This document shows, piece by piece, positions 23,294 to 32,498 of a DNA stretch of 44,945 nucleotides. This stretch comes from Solirubrobacteraceae bacterium (GTDB taxonomy: Bacteria > Actinomycetota > Thermoleophilia > Solirubrobacterales > Solirubrobacteraceae): assembly GCA_030725785.1 (NCBI GenBank), contig JANRFB010000083.1, positions 13,218-58,162 of the forward strand, given 5' to 3'. Position numbers and translations under genes: made by a program. How positions within the stretch are numbered: the first letter of the stretch is position 1; every line of letters begins with the position of its first letter. The notes under the pieces are model-generated. The model was not told the DNA's origin and did not search any database. It was given only the letters and a program-made list of their open reading frames with translations.

Positions 23294-25110
23294 CGCTCTC
23301 CGTCGCCGAGAACTTTGTAGCGCCCAAGGTCACCAAGGCGTGTGCTGATGATCGCATCGGCGACGACCATGCTGGTTGGATCGGCGGCGACGGCTTCGAG
23401 AAACGCATCGCGGCTCAGCACCATCACGAGGCTGTCAGAAGTTGCTGTCACGGTTGCGGTGCGCTCGGTTTCGCGCAGGAGGGCAATCTCACCGAATGAG
23501 TCGCCAGCGGTCATCTCGCGCAGCCTTGTTCCATCAGCACTGGCCTCGAAAGTTCCTTCGACGATTAGGAAGAACTCGTCGCCCTGCTCGCCCTGAGTCG
23601 TGATTGCCTCGCCGCTTTTCACTTCCCGCTCGCTCATCCGCGAGGCGAGGTCTTCCTGCACGTCGTCGTCGAGCGGCGAGAAGACCGGCACGCGCCTGAC
23701 GAGATCCAACTTGCCTACGCCGCCGGCGAGCGCTTTCTCGGTTTCGTCAAATCCGCGCACGAACGAGTCGAGGCTCTTCATGACGCTGACATCGCCAGCT
23801 AGGCCGATTGAGACAACGCCGCCGACAGAGACGACGTTCACATGGAGAGCAAGGCCGGCTCGTGGCAGAGTGAAGCTATGGAACGACGTGGTCGGCGCCC
23901 CGAGCACGAAGAGTTTGATTGGTGGGCCGGGGAGGTTGTGGATCGCGACGTTCGCTTGGCCGTTCCCAGTGATCAGCGGCAGCGCTCGGTCGCGCACTGC
24001 TGACGGCGCGCCCTGAACCAGTTTGCGGACCGCCAAGTTATAGCCCGGTTCACCGGCCGCTTTGATTGATTCGGTTCGCTCTCGCACCAATCGCACGCGA
24101 CGAACCGGGTCCTCGACGGCAACGGGTAGTGGAACGATCATCGGCGCCACCCCGGGGTTGCCGCCATCGCCTTCCTCGCGCACCTTCTTCATCGCGACGG
24201 GTACGCGCACGGCAACGTCTTCGAGCGGTTCGCCGTTCTCAATCAGCCATTGCCGAAGTCCGCCCGCAACAAGACCGAGGATCACATCGTTCATAGTTGC
24301 GCCGGTACCCAGTCCGCGGCCCAGCAGCTTCAATCGATCGAGCGGATATTCGAGCGTGCGGAGCTCCAGTGGCGCTCCGCTGCCGCTGGCGATCGGGCTC
24401 GTGGGCATCTGCTCCCGGCTCTTGCGCAGCAGGTATGTACCAATTGCGGCGCTGCTCGTGGCAGCCTCGCGGAGTTGGCTGGGGTTCGTCAGCATCGAGG
24501 TCGCACGCTCGACGAAGTTGTTGCCACCGGTCTCATCGGCGGTGTCACTTTCACCGAGATCTTTGGCAGCCGGCAGTGGTGTCGGGACCCATGCGCTGGG
24601 TTCGTCGCGTTGCGGCTCGACCGTGACATCGAAGAGCAACATCGCGAACAGCGCGATCGAACCGAGCCCATCGGCCAACGCGTGACTGGATTTGACCAGC
24701 AGAGCCACGCCGTCATCGGTCGGGACATATTTCACTATCCAAAGCGGCTTCGATTCGTCGATCGGTGTGGTCATCCAGTCGGCGAGTAGCTCGTCAAGCC
24801 GATGACGGTCTGCAGGAGCGTCCGACGGCTCCAGGATTACGTGGTCATCGAGATCAAAATCTTGGTCGTCGGCCCACACAGGTTGGCCGGAAGCGCCGTC
24901 TGGCGAGTATGGAAACTGACGGAAGCGCGGCGAGCGCCCAAGACGCTCGTTGACGAGCTCGCGCAACTCTTCGAAGCTCGGAACTGAGCCATCCTCTCGC
25001 GTCGCGAGGCGGCAAAGCCCGATCACTAGGTGGCTGATCCCTCCGCCGAGGTTTGCCACATCGGCAGCTTCGAGTCGTTCGAAGCTGGGGGGTGAGGTTG
25101 AGTCGGTCAT
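23290..25110 (-). CDS. WS/DGAT acyltransferase fused to a C-terminal cyclic-nucleotide-binding domain
   Basis: 606 residues in two parts. Residues about 10-465 are a wax ester synthase/diacylglycerol acyltransferase, which joins acyl-CoA to alcohols or diacylglycerol to make storage lipid. The catalytic motif HHxxxDG reads SHALADG (142-148), keeping the essential second His and Asp. NDVILGLVAGGL (274-285) and NLPGPPIKL (392-400) are family strings. Residues about 474-595 are a cNMP-binding domain with a good phosphate-binding cassette, FGEIALLRETERTATV (Gly540, Glu541, Arg550). Normal WS/DGATs end near residue 470, so this is a fusion. It suggests that cAMP or cGMP controls lipid synthesis. 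It is divergent from the cNMP-patatin gene (58-base gap). Confidence 0.9.
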   Translation of the reverse strand: MTDSTSPPSFERLEAADVANLGGGISHLVIGLCRLATREDGSVPSFEELRELVNERLGRSPRFRQFPYSPDGASGQPVWADDQDFDLDDHVILEPSDAPADRHRLDELLADWMTTPIDESKPLWIVKYVPTDDGVALLVKSSHALADGLGSIALFAMLLFDVTVEPQRDEPSAWVPTPLPAAKDLGESDTADETGGNNFVERATSMLTNPSQLREAATSSAAIGTYLLRKSREQMPTSPIASGSGAPLELRTLEYPLDRLKLLGRGLGTGATMNDVILGLVAGGLRQWLIENGEPLEDVAVRVPVAMKKVREEGDGGNPGVAPMIVPLPVAVEDPVRRVRLVRERTESIKAAGEPGYNLAVRKLVQGAPSAVRDRALPLITGNGQANVAIHNLPGPPIKLFVLGAPTTSFHSFTLPRAGLALHVNVVSVGGVVSIGLAGDVSVMKSLDSFVRGFDETEKALAGGVGKLDLVRRVPVFSPLDDDVQEDLASRMSEREVKSGEAITTQGEQGDEFFLIVEGTFEASADGTRLREMTAGDSFGEIALLRETERTATVTATSDSLVMVLSRDAFLEAVAADPTSMVVADAIISTRLGDLGRYKVLGDGER

Positions 25111-25171
25111 AGCGTAAATCTATCGCGCCGACGCGGGGCGCGGTGGCTTCATCGTAAACTCGCAAACGATG
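25111..25171. promoter_or_regulatory. shared divergent control region of two cNMP-domain lipid genes
   Basis: Only 58 bases separate the two divergent start codons, so both promoters must overlap. An inverted repeat, CATCGT (25150-25155) and ACGATG (25166-25171), with a 10-base spacer, covers the patatin start codon. No TGTGA-N6-TCACA (CRP-type) site is visible. There are AT-rich patches TAAATCTA (25114-25121) and GTAAAC. Confidence 0.35.
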
Positions 25172-26884
25172 AGTTCCTCCGATCACACCGCTGAGCTACT
25201 GCGCGCCAGCCAGCTCTTTACGCACCTGCCTCCAGCGACGAACGAGCTCGTGCGCGAGCGCCTCACTGAGATGACGATTGATTCGGGCGAATGGCTGATG
25301 CGCAAGGGAGATCCCGCCGACGCGCTCTACATCGTCGACGCGGGGCGGCTTGAGGTTGTACTCGGTGAGCAGGAGGGCGTTGCGCCCGAGGATGACAGCC
25401 AATTGCGCGTTCTGCGCGTGTTGGGCCGCGGCGCAACCGTTGGTGAGCTCGCGCTGGTCACTGGCGATCCGCGTTCAGCTTCCGTGCGCGCGAGCAGAGA
25501 CAGCAGTTTGCTGCGCCTAAGTTACGAGGACTTCAACAACCTGATCGATGCTGAGCCTGCGTTCGCGCGCGCGCTGGCGTCCGCCCTCGGGCGTCAGCTG
25601 CAGGTCAGCGGCGGCTTCCCGGAAGACGCCCCACAGAACAAGACTCTAACGATCGTGCCGCTAGTTGAGGGTATGAACAGCGACGTGATTGCCGAAGCTG
25701 TCGTGGCGGCCTTCGATCCGCGCGACGACGTCGCGCTGCTCGGCCGCGACACCGCCGAAAGCGGTGACGCAGTCGAATGGGGGAGGCAGCTGGACGAGCT
25801 TGAGCAGCGACACGACCGGGTCGTCCTCGTCTCTCAGCACACGAATTCGGCGTGGCGGCGTTTCTGCGTGCGTCAGGCCGACAGGCTGGTCTGCCTGGCA
25901 CCGCCGCAAAGACCTCCGGACGAGCGCACAATGCCACGTTTGCGCGGATGTGACCTAGTGCTCCTTGGCGAAGACCACCCTGCGTCGATCGCCAACATGT
26001 GGATCGACCGGCTGCGGCCGCGGGCCCGGCACCGCGTTCGTGCTGGCGCTAACCGCAACGCAGACCTTGGGCGCCTGGCTCGTCGTCTCACCGGCACGTC
26101 GCTCGGTCTCGTACTCGGTGGCGGCGGTGCACGTGGTCTCGCTCACCTTGGAGTTTTGGAGGTGCTCGAAGAGAACGGCATCGTGGTGGACCGCGTCGGC
26201 GGAACCAGCATGGGGGGCATCGTCGCGTCAACGTTCGCGTATCAACTGAGCGCTGCCGACCGGCGCCGCGCCGTTAAGAGCTTCTTTGCGCCACGCGTCC
26301 GGCACCGGTATCAGATGCCGCCACGAAGTGCGGTGGCAAAGGTCGAGGTCGCTTTGGAGACGATGCGCGGCGTATTTGGCGATCAGCAGATCGAGACTCT
26401 GCCAGTTGACCTATTCACGATCGCCGCCGATCTCGTAGCTGCAGAGATGGTGGTTCAGCGCCGCGGCTCGGTTGCCGAAGCTGCCATGTCAACCGCCCGA
26501 ATTCCGGCGATCCTACCGCCCGGCAGAAGCAGCGGCAGACTGCTGGTTGACGGAGGGCTTATTCGCAACCTTCCTGTTGACGTGATGGCCGACATGGATG
26601 AGGGCCCGGTGATTGCGATTGAGGTAGGCGGGCGATTCGAGCCGCCCACAGACGAGGATGGTCATCCTTCTCTACCGGCGCTTGGCGAGACGCTGATGCG
26701 TTCGGTGATGCTCGGATCAGCGGCGGCCGGTAGCCGGGTTACGTCGCGCGCCGAGCTGCTGCTCGAGCCGAGTGTCTCTTCGCTCAAGATGCTGGCCTTC
26801 GGCGAGATCGACAAGGGCGTCGCAATCGGCCGCTCCGAAGCTACTGAGCACCTCGATGAGATTCGCGCGCTTGTCGCTCGCTGA
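25169..26884 (+). CDS. patatin-like phospholipase with N-terminal cyclic-nucleotide-binding domain (NTE-like)
   Basis: 571 residues. The cNMP domain (about 12-140) has the cassette VGELALVTGDPRSASV (Gly92, Glu93, Arg102, Ser103), which fits real nucleotide binding. A middle region (about 155-300) is the part found between the two domains in NTE-type esterases. The patatin domain (about 310-480) has the oxyanion loop GGGGARGLAHLG, the nucleophile in GGTSMGG (Ser348) and the catalytic Asp in VDGGLIRNLP (Asp461). It should cleave lysophospholipids or other acyl esters at the membrane. No membrane helix is seen. Its 3' end overlaps cheA by 44 bases in antisense. The divergent partner makes lipid, this one breaks it down, and both carry a cNMP domain. 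Confidence 0.92.
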   Translation: MSSSDHTAELLRASQLFTHLPPATNELVRERLTEMTIDSGEWLMRKGDPADALYIVDAGRLEVVLGEQEGVAPEDDSQLRVLRVLGRGATVGELALVTGDPRSASVRASRDSSLLRLSYEDFNNLIDAEPAFARALASALGRQLQVSGGFPEDAPQNKTLTIVPLVEGMNSDVIAEAVVAAFDPRDDVALLGRDTAESGDAVEWGRQLDELEQRHDRVVLVSQHTNSAWRRFCVRQADRLVCLAPPQRPPDERTMPRLRGCDLVLLGEDHPASIANMWIDRLRPRARHRVRAGANRNADLGRLARRLTGTSLGLVLGGGGARGLAHLGVLEVLEENGIVVDRVGGTSMGGIVASTFAYQLSAADRRRAVKSFFAPRVRHRYQMPPRSAVAKVEVALETMRGVFGDQQIETLPVDLFTIAADLVAAEMVVQRRGSVAEAAMSTARIPAILPPGRSSGRLLVDGGLIRNLPVDVMADMDEGPVIAIEVGGRFEPPTDEDGHPSLPALGETLMRSVMLGSAAAGSRVTSRAELLLEPSVSSLKMLAFGEIDKGVAIGRSEATEHLDEIRALVAR

Positions 26885-28961
26885 GTAGCCGCTGAAGGCT
26901 TTCGAGCATCGCGGGCTCAGCGTCGTCGCCCTTCTCTAGAAACGCATCGGCTCCAGCGTCTGAAGCTTGAAAGGCGAGTGATGCGTCATCGCTGGCGCTC
27001 CAGAGCACGATTGACAAGCCCGCTAGCTGCTCGGAGCCGCGGACCGCGGCGATCAGCTCTAGCCCGTTCATCTCGGGCATCTCGTAGTCCGATAACAACG
27101 CGTCGAATTCACTATCGGTTAGTGCCTCAAGCGCGGTGCGGCCGTCTTCGGCAACCTCGACGATGTACCCCGCTCGCGTTAGTGCCCGCCGAGCTCGCTC
27201 GCGCTGCGTAGCTGAATCCTCGGCAATTAGGACACGGGCAGCGGGCGGCAGCGTCGCGATCATCGCTCTCGCATCGACCATCCGCAGCACCTCGCCACCT
27301 GGGAGAATCGCTGCGCTGCGAATTAGATCCGTCGCCGGTAGCGGCTTGGGCAGCGGCATCGTCCCCAGTCGTAGCACTGAGCGAATCTCATTGACTGGCA
27401 GTGCCACTAGGCGCGCGTCTTGTTCGAGCGCTATTGCAAAACGAGCTCGTTCGTGGCCTGCGGGCGCTAGCTCGGCCGTAACATCGGGGCTGACGAGCGG
27501 TACTCGCCTTCCGTCAAGCTCGATCGCTGTCGCGTCATCGGGCTGCCCCTCGAGCGAGACAATGCGGACCGCGTCGCTCAGGACAATGCCAATTGGGTCA
27601 TCACCTAGTTCGGCGACCAGGCAGTCGATCGCCGCGATTGCCAGCGGGCTGCGCAGCGTGATCGTGGTTCCGACCCCTAGTGAACTTGAAATGTCAACTG
27701 AGCCTTGAAAGGCGGCAAGCCCCTCGAAGACCGCGTCGAGGCCGACGCCACGGCCGGAGATCTCGCTGACGGTCTCGCGGGTCGAGAACGCCGGCTTCAG
27801 GACAAAGCGGATCAGCTCCTCGTACTCAATGCTCGCCGCCGCACGCTCGTCCAGCAGCCCGAGCTCGCGCGCCCGCGATTTGACGCGCTCGCCGTCAATC
27901 CCGCTGCCGTCGTCGGCCATCTCGATCGTGAGCTGCGAACCTCGCGCTCTAGCTGAAACAGTGATTTTGCCTTGCTCCGGTTTGCCTGCCGCCGCTCGTG
28001 TAGCTGGTGCTTCAATCCCGTGGTCAACCGCGTTGCGGATTAGGTGGACTAGTGCTGGCCGGATCACCTCAAGCACGGCGCGATCAACGTCAATGCTGCC
28101 GCCTGAAATTTCCAGCTGAACTTCGCGGCCGAGGTCGCGGGCAAGATCGCGCACCACGCGCGCAAGTGGATCGAAGGCCAGCGACAGCGGCACCGTGCGT
28201 GCTCGCGAGATGTCCTCCGACAGCTCGCGCGTTGCTCGTTGGAGCCGCGCCAGCGGCTGCTCGGTAGCGTCGCGAATTGCGCCCGCGCGCGCGTCATATT
28301 CGCGCGCCTCCAGATCCGCAGCTTCAGCGACGGCCGTCAGTTGCTCGGCGGCATGTTCGATTCCGACGCGGGCGCTCTCCAGTTCGCGTACGGCGCCGAT
28401 CAAGCTGTCGAGCTTGGCGACCGAGACTCGAACTGTTGCGTCCTGGCTTGCCGCCGGCCTGCCGCTGGCGCCGGTCGCTTGCTCCGCCGGTTCTGGGTCG
28501 GCGGGCTTCGGCTCGTCAGCTACCGGCTTCTGATCAGGCTCATCGCCGTCGTCATCCTGCTCGGCGGCAAGCTCTTCGCAGAGCGCGGCGACGTTCACAT
28601 CGGCCGCCGGCCCGCCACTTGCTGCAGCGACGATCGCGTCGATTGCGTCGATCGCGCGGTAGCTGAGGTCTGCAGTCTCACCGCCAAAGTCGCGGCGCTC
28701 GGCAGCGCCAGTGAGCAGCGTTTCAAGCGCATGAGCGATTCGGTCTACCGGTTCCAGCTCGACCGCACGAGCACCACCTTTAAGGCTGTGCGCCGCTCGC
28801 ATCATCTCCTCCACCCGGCCCGCGCTGATTGCCCCGTCGGCATCAGCCTCGAGCGCGCCTAGCGCGGTCGAGATCGCGTCGAGTTCGTCGCGTGCTTCGC
28901 CAGCGAAGATCGCGAGTAGCTCGCGCGTCAGGTCACTGTCGGGACGGAATGCTTTGCTCAC
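26841..28961 (-). CDS. CheA-type histidine kinase with C-terminal receiver (hybrid)
   Basis: 706 residues. The HPt domain has the phospho-His in AAHSLKGGARAVE (His58). An acidic/Pro linker (about 135-172) follows, then a dimerisation-like helix region. The ATPase has an N box at HLIRNAVDHGIE (Asn310), DDGSGI (350-355) and GRGVGLD (403-409). A CheW-like domain (about 435-570) and a receiver domain (about 575-695) follow, the receiver with acidic ED (581-582) and phospho-Asp in LLSDYEMPEMNG (Asp625). It would autophosphorylate under control of the receptor and CheW. The receiver may be a phosphate sink or an output. The GTG start overlaps the cheW stop by four bases. This layout is typical of chemosensory systems for functions other than flagellar motility. 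Confidence 0.93.
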   Translation of the reverse strand: MSKAFRPDSDLTRELLAIFAGEARDELDAISTALGALEADADGAISAGRVEEMMRAAHSLKGGARAVELEPVDRIAHALETLLTGAAERRDFGGETADLSYRAIDAIDAIVAAASGGPAADVNVAALCEELAAEQDDDGDEPDQKPVADEPKPADPEPAEQATGASGRPAASQDATVRVSVAKLDSLIGAVRELESARVGIEHAAEQLTAVAEAADLEAREYDARAGAIRDATEQPLARLQRATRELSEDISRARTVPLSLAFDPLARVVRDLARDLGREVQLEISGGSIDVDRAVLEVIRPALVHLIRNAVDHGIEAPATRAAAGKPEQGKITVSARARGSQLTIEMADDGSGIDGERVKSRARELGLLDERAAASIEYEELIRFVLKPAFSTRETVSEISGRGVGLDAVFEGLAAFQGSVDISSSLGVGTTITLRSPLAIAAIDCLVAELGDDPIGIVLSDAVRIVSLEGQPDDATAIELDGRRVPLVSPDVTAELAPAGHERARFAIALEQDARLVALPVNEIRSVLRLGTMPLPKPLPATDLIRSAAILPGGEVLRMVDARAMIATLPPAARVLIAEDSATQRERARRALTRAGYIVEVAEDGRTALEALTDSEFDALLSDYEMPEMNGLELIAAVRGSEQLAGLSIVLWSASDDASLAFQASDAGADAFLEKGDDAEPAMLESLQRLLSERQARESHRGAQ

Positions 28962-29377
28962 AGGTCAGCCCCCAGCCGAGGGTCTTCGAGCAGGAGATTG
29001 GTGTCGATCACGCGCGGCTCACCCGGTGGCGACGGGCGGAGCCAGTCTGGGTCGGTGGCGCCAGGCTCATCGGGCAGTTCGTCTGGGGCCGGCAGCTCGC
29101 GTGGTCCGCTGATCCCTTCGCAGAGCAGTCCGTATTGCAGGTCATGTCCGTTTACTGCGACGAGGAGACCGCCAACAGTCGGCCCGAATCCGAGCAAGAA
29201 CCCAAGGTCGACGACGCCGATCAGATTGCCGCGGAGATTGGCCACGCCGGCCCAGCCTTTCCCAGCCGACGGCAGTGGCGCAATGTGGCCCCCGGTGACG
29301 ATCTGAATCAGGGCATCCTGCAGCAGGGCACGGCCTTCGGGCAGAAGTTCGAGCAGCTTTGGCTCGTCGCCGGCCAT
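28958..29377 (-). CDS. CheW-like adaptor protein
   Basis: 139 residues, one CheW domain. It couples the chemoreceptor to CheA. The region ALIQIVTGGHIAPLPSAGKG, the string WAGVANLRGNLIGVVDLGFLL and the later CEGISG stretch follow the CheW pattern, including the conserved NxRGxxxxVxDL segment. It starts four bases after the receptor stop and overlaps CheA (GTGA), so it is clearly in the same operon. The C-terminal tail (about 95-139), rich in Pro, Asp and Glu, is longer and less conserved than usual. CheW-type genes carry no enzyme activity. Confidence 0.88.
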   Translation of the reverse strand: MAGDEPKLLELLPEGRALLQDALIQIVTGGHIAPLPSAGKGWAGVANLRGNLIGVVDLGFLLGFGPTVGGLLVAVNGHDLQYGLLCEGISGPRELPAPDELPDEPGATDPDWLRPSPPGEPRVIDTNLLLEDPRLGADL

Positions 29378-29381
29378 TAGC

Positions 29382-31352
29382 TCACTCGCTGGTCAGCGTC
29401 GCTGCTAGCTCGCGCAGGCGCTCAGCGAGGCGATCAAGTTCCGCTGCTGACTTGGAGGATTCGTGCGAGTCGCTGCGCAGGTCCTCCGCTCGTTCGGCCG
29501 CAAGTCCGGTCGCTTTGCCGAGCTTGGCGACTCTGTCGACCTGAGCGGGCGCGGCTTCTGTAATGCCGCGGGTGGCAGTTTCAGCGTCTTTATTGGCGGT
29601 GGCAAGTTCGTCGATCGTCAACGCTGCTCGTTGCGCTCGCCGGCGGCCGTTGCGGACCGATTCGATTCCTTGTTCGGAAGAGCGCTCTGCAGAGCGCGTG
29701 GCTTTGTCAATCTCGGCCAGAATCGAGCGGATCTGCCCCGTTGCGCGCTTCGATCGCTCCGCTAACGTCCGCACCTCCTCGGCGACGACCGCGAAGCCGG
29801 CTCCGTGTTCCCCCGCTTTTGCAGCCTCAATCGTCGCGTTGAATGCAAGCAAGTTGGACTGATCGGCGATGCTGCTCACGGTCTGCACGATCTCGCCGAT
29901 CTGATCGGTTTGCGTTGCAAGGTTGGCGATCTCTTGGCCGATGCCGCTAACGCGCTCATCTATTTCGATCATCGTTGCGTCAACCTCAGAAGCGGCGCGC
30001 TGACCTTCCTCGCCAGCGCTCGAAGCATTTCCAGCCCGCGCTGCGACGGCTGCTGCGCTCTCAGCGATGCGGTTGCCTGTGTCGCGCATTTCGGCGACCA
30101 GAGCGCTCATTTCTTCCATCGCACTGAGCTGCTCCTGCGCGCTCTCCTCGGTGCGACTAGCTCTGTCTCGGCTTTCCTCTGCGCTCGTGCGCATCGCCTC
30201 AGCGCCAGCTTCGACTTCGGCCGCACTCGCTCGCAGCCGTTCGGCGCGGCGAGTGAGCGTACGGCTGACTGCTAGCGCGAGCAGGCTCGCGAGCAGCGCG
30301 ACGATGATCGTCGATATCAGCAGCGTTGTGCGCAGCCGCTGTGTCGGCGCGAGAGCTTCGCTCTTCGGTTGTGTAACAACCGCCGTCCAGTCGAGGGCCG
30401 GGGTGCCGATCTTTTCACTCATCGGCGCAAAACCGACAATCGTTCCCTGCTTAACGACCGAGCTTGTAGGCACCTCGGTTTCGTAACCGGGAATGTCCTT
30501 TGCGACGATCTCAGTGATCGCCGCATCACTTGCGGGCTCGTCGGATACCTGCCGCTTGCCGGGTGCGAAGAGGAGCTTTCCGTCCGCGTCGAACATGTAG
30601 GCGCTAAGCCCAGAGGTCATCGCCGTCTCTTGTGAGCCCGCCGCTGTGCGATTGGAACGGTCTTTCAGAGCCACGTCTGCAAGCTCGCCGAAAGCAGCCC
30701 AGTTGAGGAAAACGGCAACGACTCCGACCACCTTGCCGTCGCGCATCACCGGCATCGCACTTACGGGCGCGTCTGGCGCCGTCCCGTTTCCTTCGAGTTC
30801 GCCGATCAGCGGGCGGCTTTCGACGGTTTGGACGATCGGCTCGTTTTTGCCGTTGCGGCCGGCGCGCAGCGCAAGGTCAAACCAGCTCTGCTCTCCGATC
30901 AGCTTTCCTTTGTAATTCTTGACGGGGATCGCCTTCGTTGAGCCAGGTGGGCGTCTGGCGATGGCGACGACGCGTCGGTTGGTGCCAACCAAGATCATCT
31001 GCCGGTAGAGCGGGTCGTAGGTGTTGACCTCGATCGTTAACCGTTCGGCCGACTCCGAGCCCATCGACTGAACGGGGCTGCTGGTCGCGAGCGATGCAGT
31101 CTCATCGTTGGTTCGATCTAGCTCCGTCTCAACTCCAATTATCGAACTAACTGCGTCTGCTCTGACCCTCTCGCCGGCGCCTTGAGTGACGATGTCGGCG
31201 GTCACGAAGAACGAGAAGGCCGATGCGATGACCATCGGAACAACTGCGATCCCGACTAGAAGCCAGGGCAGGCGTCTGCGAGCCGTTACCCAGTGCGTCG
31301 CGCGCGAGCCGTCCTTGACAGCCAGCTTTTTTGTTTCATCTTGGTCGGTCAC
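29382..31352 (-). CDS. methyl-accepting chemoreceptor with periplasmic Cache-type sensor
   Basis: 656 residues. Membrane helices at about 29-52 and 343-363 frame an extracellular domain of about 290 residues. That domain looks like a double-Cache sensor (ending [12 protein letters not shown] and [23 protein letters not shown]), which binds small molecules. The cytoplasmic part is all coiled coil, with the signalling tip [19 protein letters not shown] and [20 protein letters not shown] (about 485-530). There is no C-terminal CheR-docking pentapeptide (it ends LAATLTSE) and no cheR or cheB in the window, so methylation may be absent or supplied elsewhere. The ligand is unknown. Start GTG. It lies 32 bases after the cyclase gene. 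Confidence 0.92.
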   Translation of the reverse strand: MTDQDETKKLAVKDGSRATHWVTARRRLPWLLVGIAVVPMVIASAFSFFVTADIVTQGAGERVRADAVSSIIGVETELDRTNDETASLATSSPVQSMGSESAERLTIEVNTYDPLYRQMILVGTNRRVVAIARRPPGSTKAIPVKNYKGKLIGEQSWFDLALRAGRNGKNEPIVQTVESRPLIGELEGNGTAPDAPVSAMPVMRDGKVVGVVAVFLNWAAFGELADVALKDRSNRTAAGSQETAMTSGLSAYMFDADGKLLFAPGKRQVSDEPASDAAITEIVAKDIPGYETEVPTSSVVKQGTIVGFAPMSEKIGTPALDWTAVVTQPKSEALAPTQRLRTTLLISTIIVALLASLLALAVSRTLTRRAERLRASAAEVEAGAEAMRTSAEESRDRASRTEESAQEQLSAMEEMSALVAEMRDTGNRIAESAAAVAARAGNASSAGEEGQRAASEVDATMIEIDERVSGIGQEIANLATQTDQIGEIVQTVSSIADQSNLLAFNATIEAAKAGEHGAGFAVVAEEVRTLAERSKRATGQIRSILAEIDKATRSAERSSEQGIESVRNGRRRAQRAALTIDELATANKDAETATRGITEAAPAQVDRVAKLGKATGLAAERAEDLRSDSHESSKSAAELDRLAERLRELAATLTSE

Positions 31353-31384
31353 TACGGGAAAGCTATCAGCGTCCGCGGGCGTGC

Positions 31385-32467
31385 CTAGGCATCATCGAAC
31401 GACCAGACGCCGAGTGGTTGCTCTCGCCCGCGGACGTCGACTTTGTCAACGAATACGAGGTCATCGGGCGGCCTAAGGAGCATCTCCTTTGTGCTCTGCG
31501 AGCAGTACAGCTGATGCGGCGTTCCTTTCGTCATCCCTTCGAGGCGGGCGGCCGTGTTTGTCGTGTCGCCGAGAGCCGTATATTCGAGCCGTCTTTCGGA
31601 ACCGACGTTGCCTGAGATAACGCCGCCGCTGTTAAGTCCGATCCCCATCTGGAAACCTTCGCCAAGGCCCTGCTGCTTCATCCACTCGCTAAACCGGGGG
31701 AGGTGGACGTCAAGCATCGCTCGGGCCGCACGGAGCGCTCGGTCAGCGTGATCTTCCTGTTCCAGCGGCGCGCCGAAGACAGCCATGATCCCGTCACCCA
31801 TGTAGGCGACGATCGTGCCTTCCTGGGCGAGTATTGCCTCTGACATCTCGCCGAGGTACTTATTGACCACGTCGATCACCTGCTCCGGCTTCTGGTGCTC
31901 CGAGAACTGGGTGAAGCCGCGCAAGTCAGTGAACATCACGGTCGCCGTCCGCGCCACGCCGCCGAGCTTCACGCCATCGTCGCTGCGAGTGATGATCTGA
32001 TCAGCTACTGATTCGGGAACAAAGCGGCGGAATGCGTCCTTCAATTTTCCGTAGAGGCGACCAATCTCGGCTTGCTGCTCGGAGATCGTGCGGTGCAGTT
32101 CCGTCACGCGTTCGGCGGCGATCAGTCGCGTCGAGAGCGCGACCTGATCGAGCGGCTTAATCAAGTAGTCGTCGGCTCCGCCCTGCATCCCGTCGATCAC
32201 TTCTTCCGAGCTGTCTTGAGCGGTCAGCAGGACGACGTAGATGTAACGGCCTGTCAGCTCGCTGCGAATCTTTGCGCAAAGCTCGTCGCCACTCATCTGC
32301 GGCATCATTCTGTCGGTTATGCAGACGTCGATCTCGGCGTCAGACTCAATCAATTGCCAAGCTTCAAGCCCGTCCTCTGCCGTAACTGGATCGTGGCCAA
32401 GCGCCGCGACCGACCGTTCAAGCAGCAGTCGCCAAGTTGGTGAGTCGCTTGCGCATAAGACCCGCAC
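31385..32467 (-). CDS. receiver domain-class III adenylate/guanylate cyclase
   Basis: 360 residues: a receiver (about 1-120; phospho-Asp52 in [11 protein letters not shown], Thr82, Lys104), a coiled-coil linker (about 122-150), and a class III cyclase (about 165-360). Metal ligands are Asp181 (FTDLRGFT) and Asp225 ([10 protein letters not shown]). Asp301, Asn304 and Arg308 lie in [15 protein letters not shown]. The usual purine-choosing Lys before the second metal site (DKFIGD) is Ala221 (VAYMGD), so ATP versus GTP cannot be called. It makes a cyclic nucleotide in response to phosphorylation. The CheA encoded in the same gene run is the natural kinase. Start GTG, 31 bases after the P450 stop, so it may be co-transcribed with it. 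Confidence 0.93.
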   Translation of the reverse strand: MRVLCASDSPTWRLLLERSVAALGHDPVTAEDGLEAWQLIESDAEIDVCITDRMMPQMSGDELCAKIRSELTGRYIYVVLLTAQDSSEEVIDGMQGGADDYLIKPLDQVALSTRLIAAERVTELHRTISEQQAEIGRLYGKLKDAFRRFVPESVADQIITRSDDGVKLGGVARTATVMFTDLRGFTQFSEHQKPEQVIDVVNKYLGEMSEAILAQEGTIVAYMGDGIMAVFGAPLEQEDHADRALRAARAMLDVHLPRFSEWMKQQGLGEGFQMGIGLNSGGVISGNVGSERRLEYTALGDTTNTAARLEGMTKGTPHQLYCSQSTKEMLLRPPDDLVFVDKVDVRGREQPLGVWSFDDA

Positions 32468-32498
32468 TTGCCGAGCTTATCGCGCCGAGGCGCGGCGC

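Noticed and set aside
25111-25168. CRP-type cAMP-receptor DNA site between the two cNMP-domain genes
   Set aside because: I looked for TGTGA-N6-TCACA and saw none; the cNMP link is through protein domains, not a visible operator.
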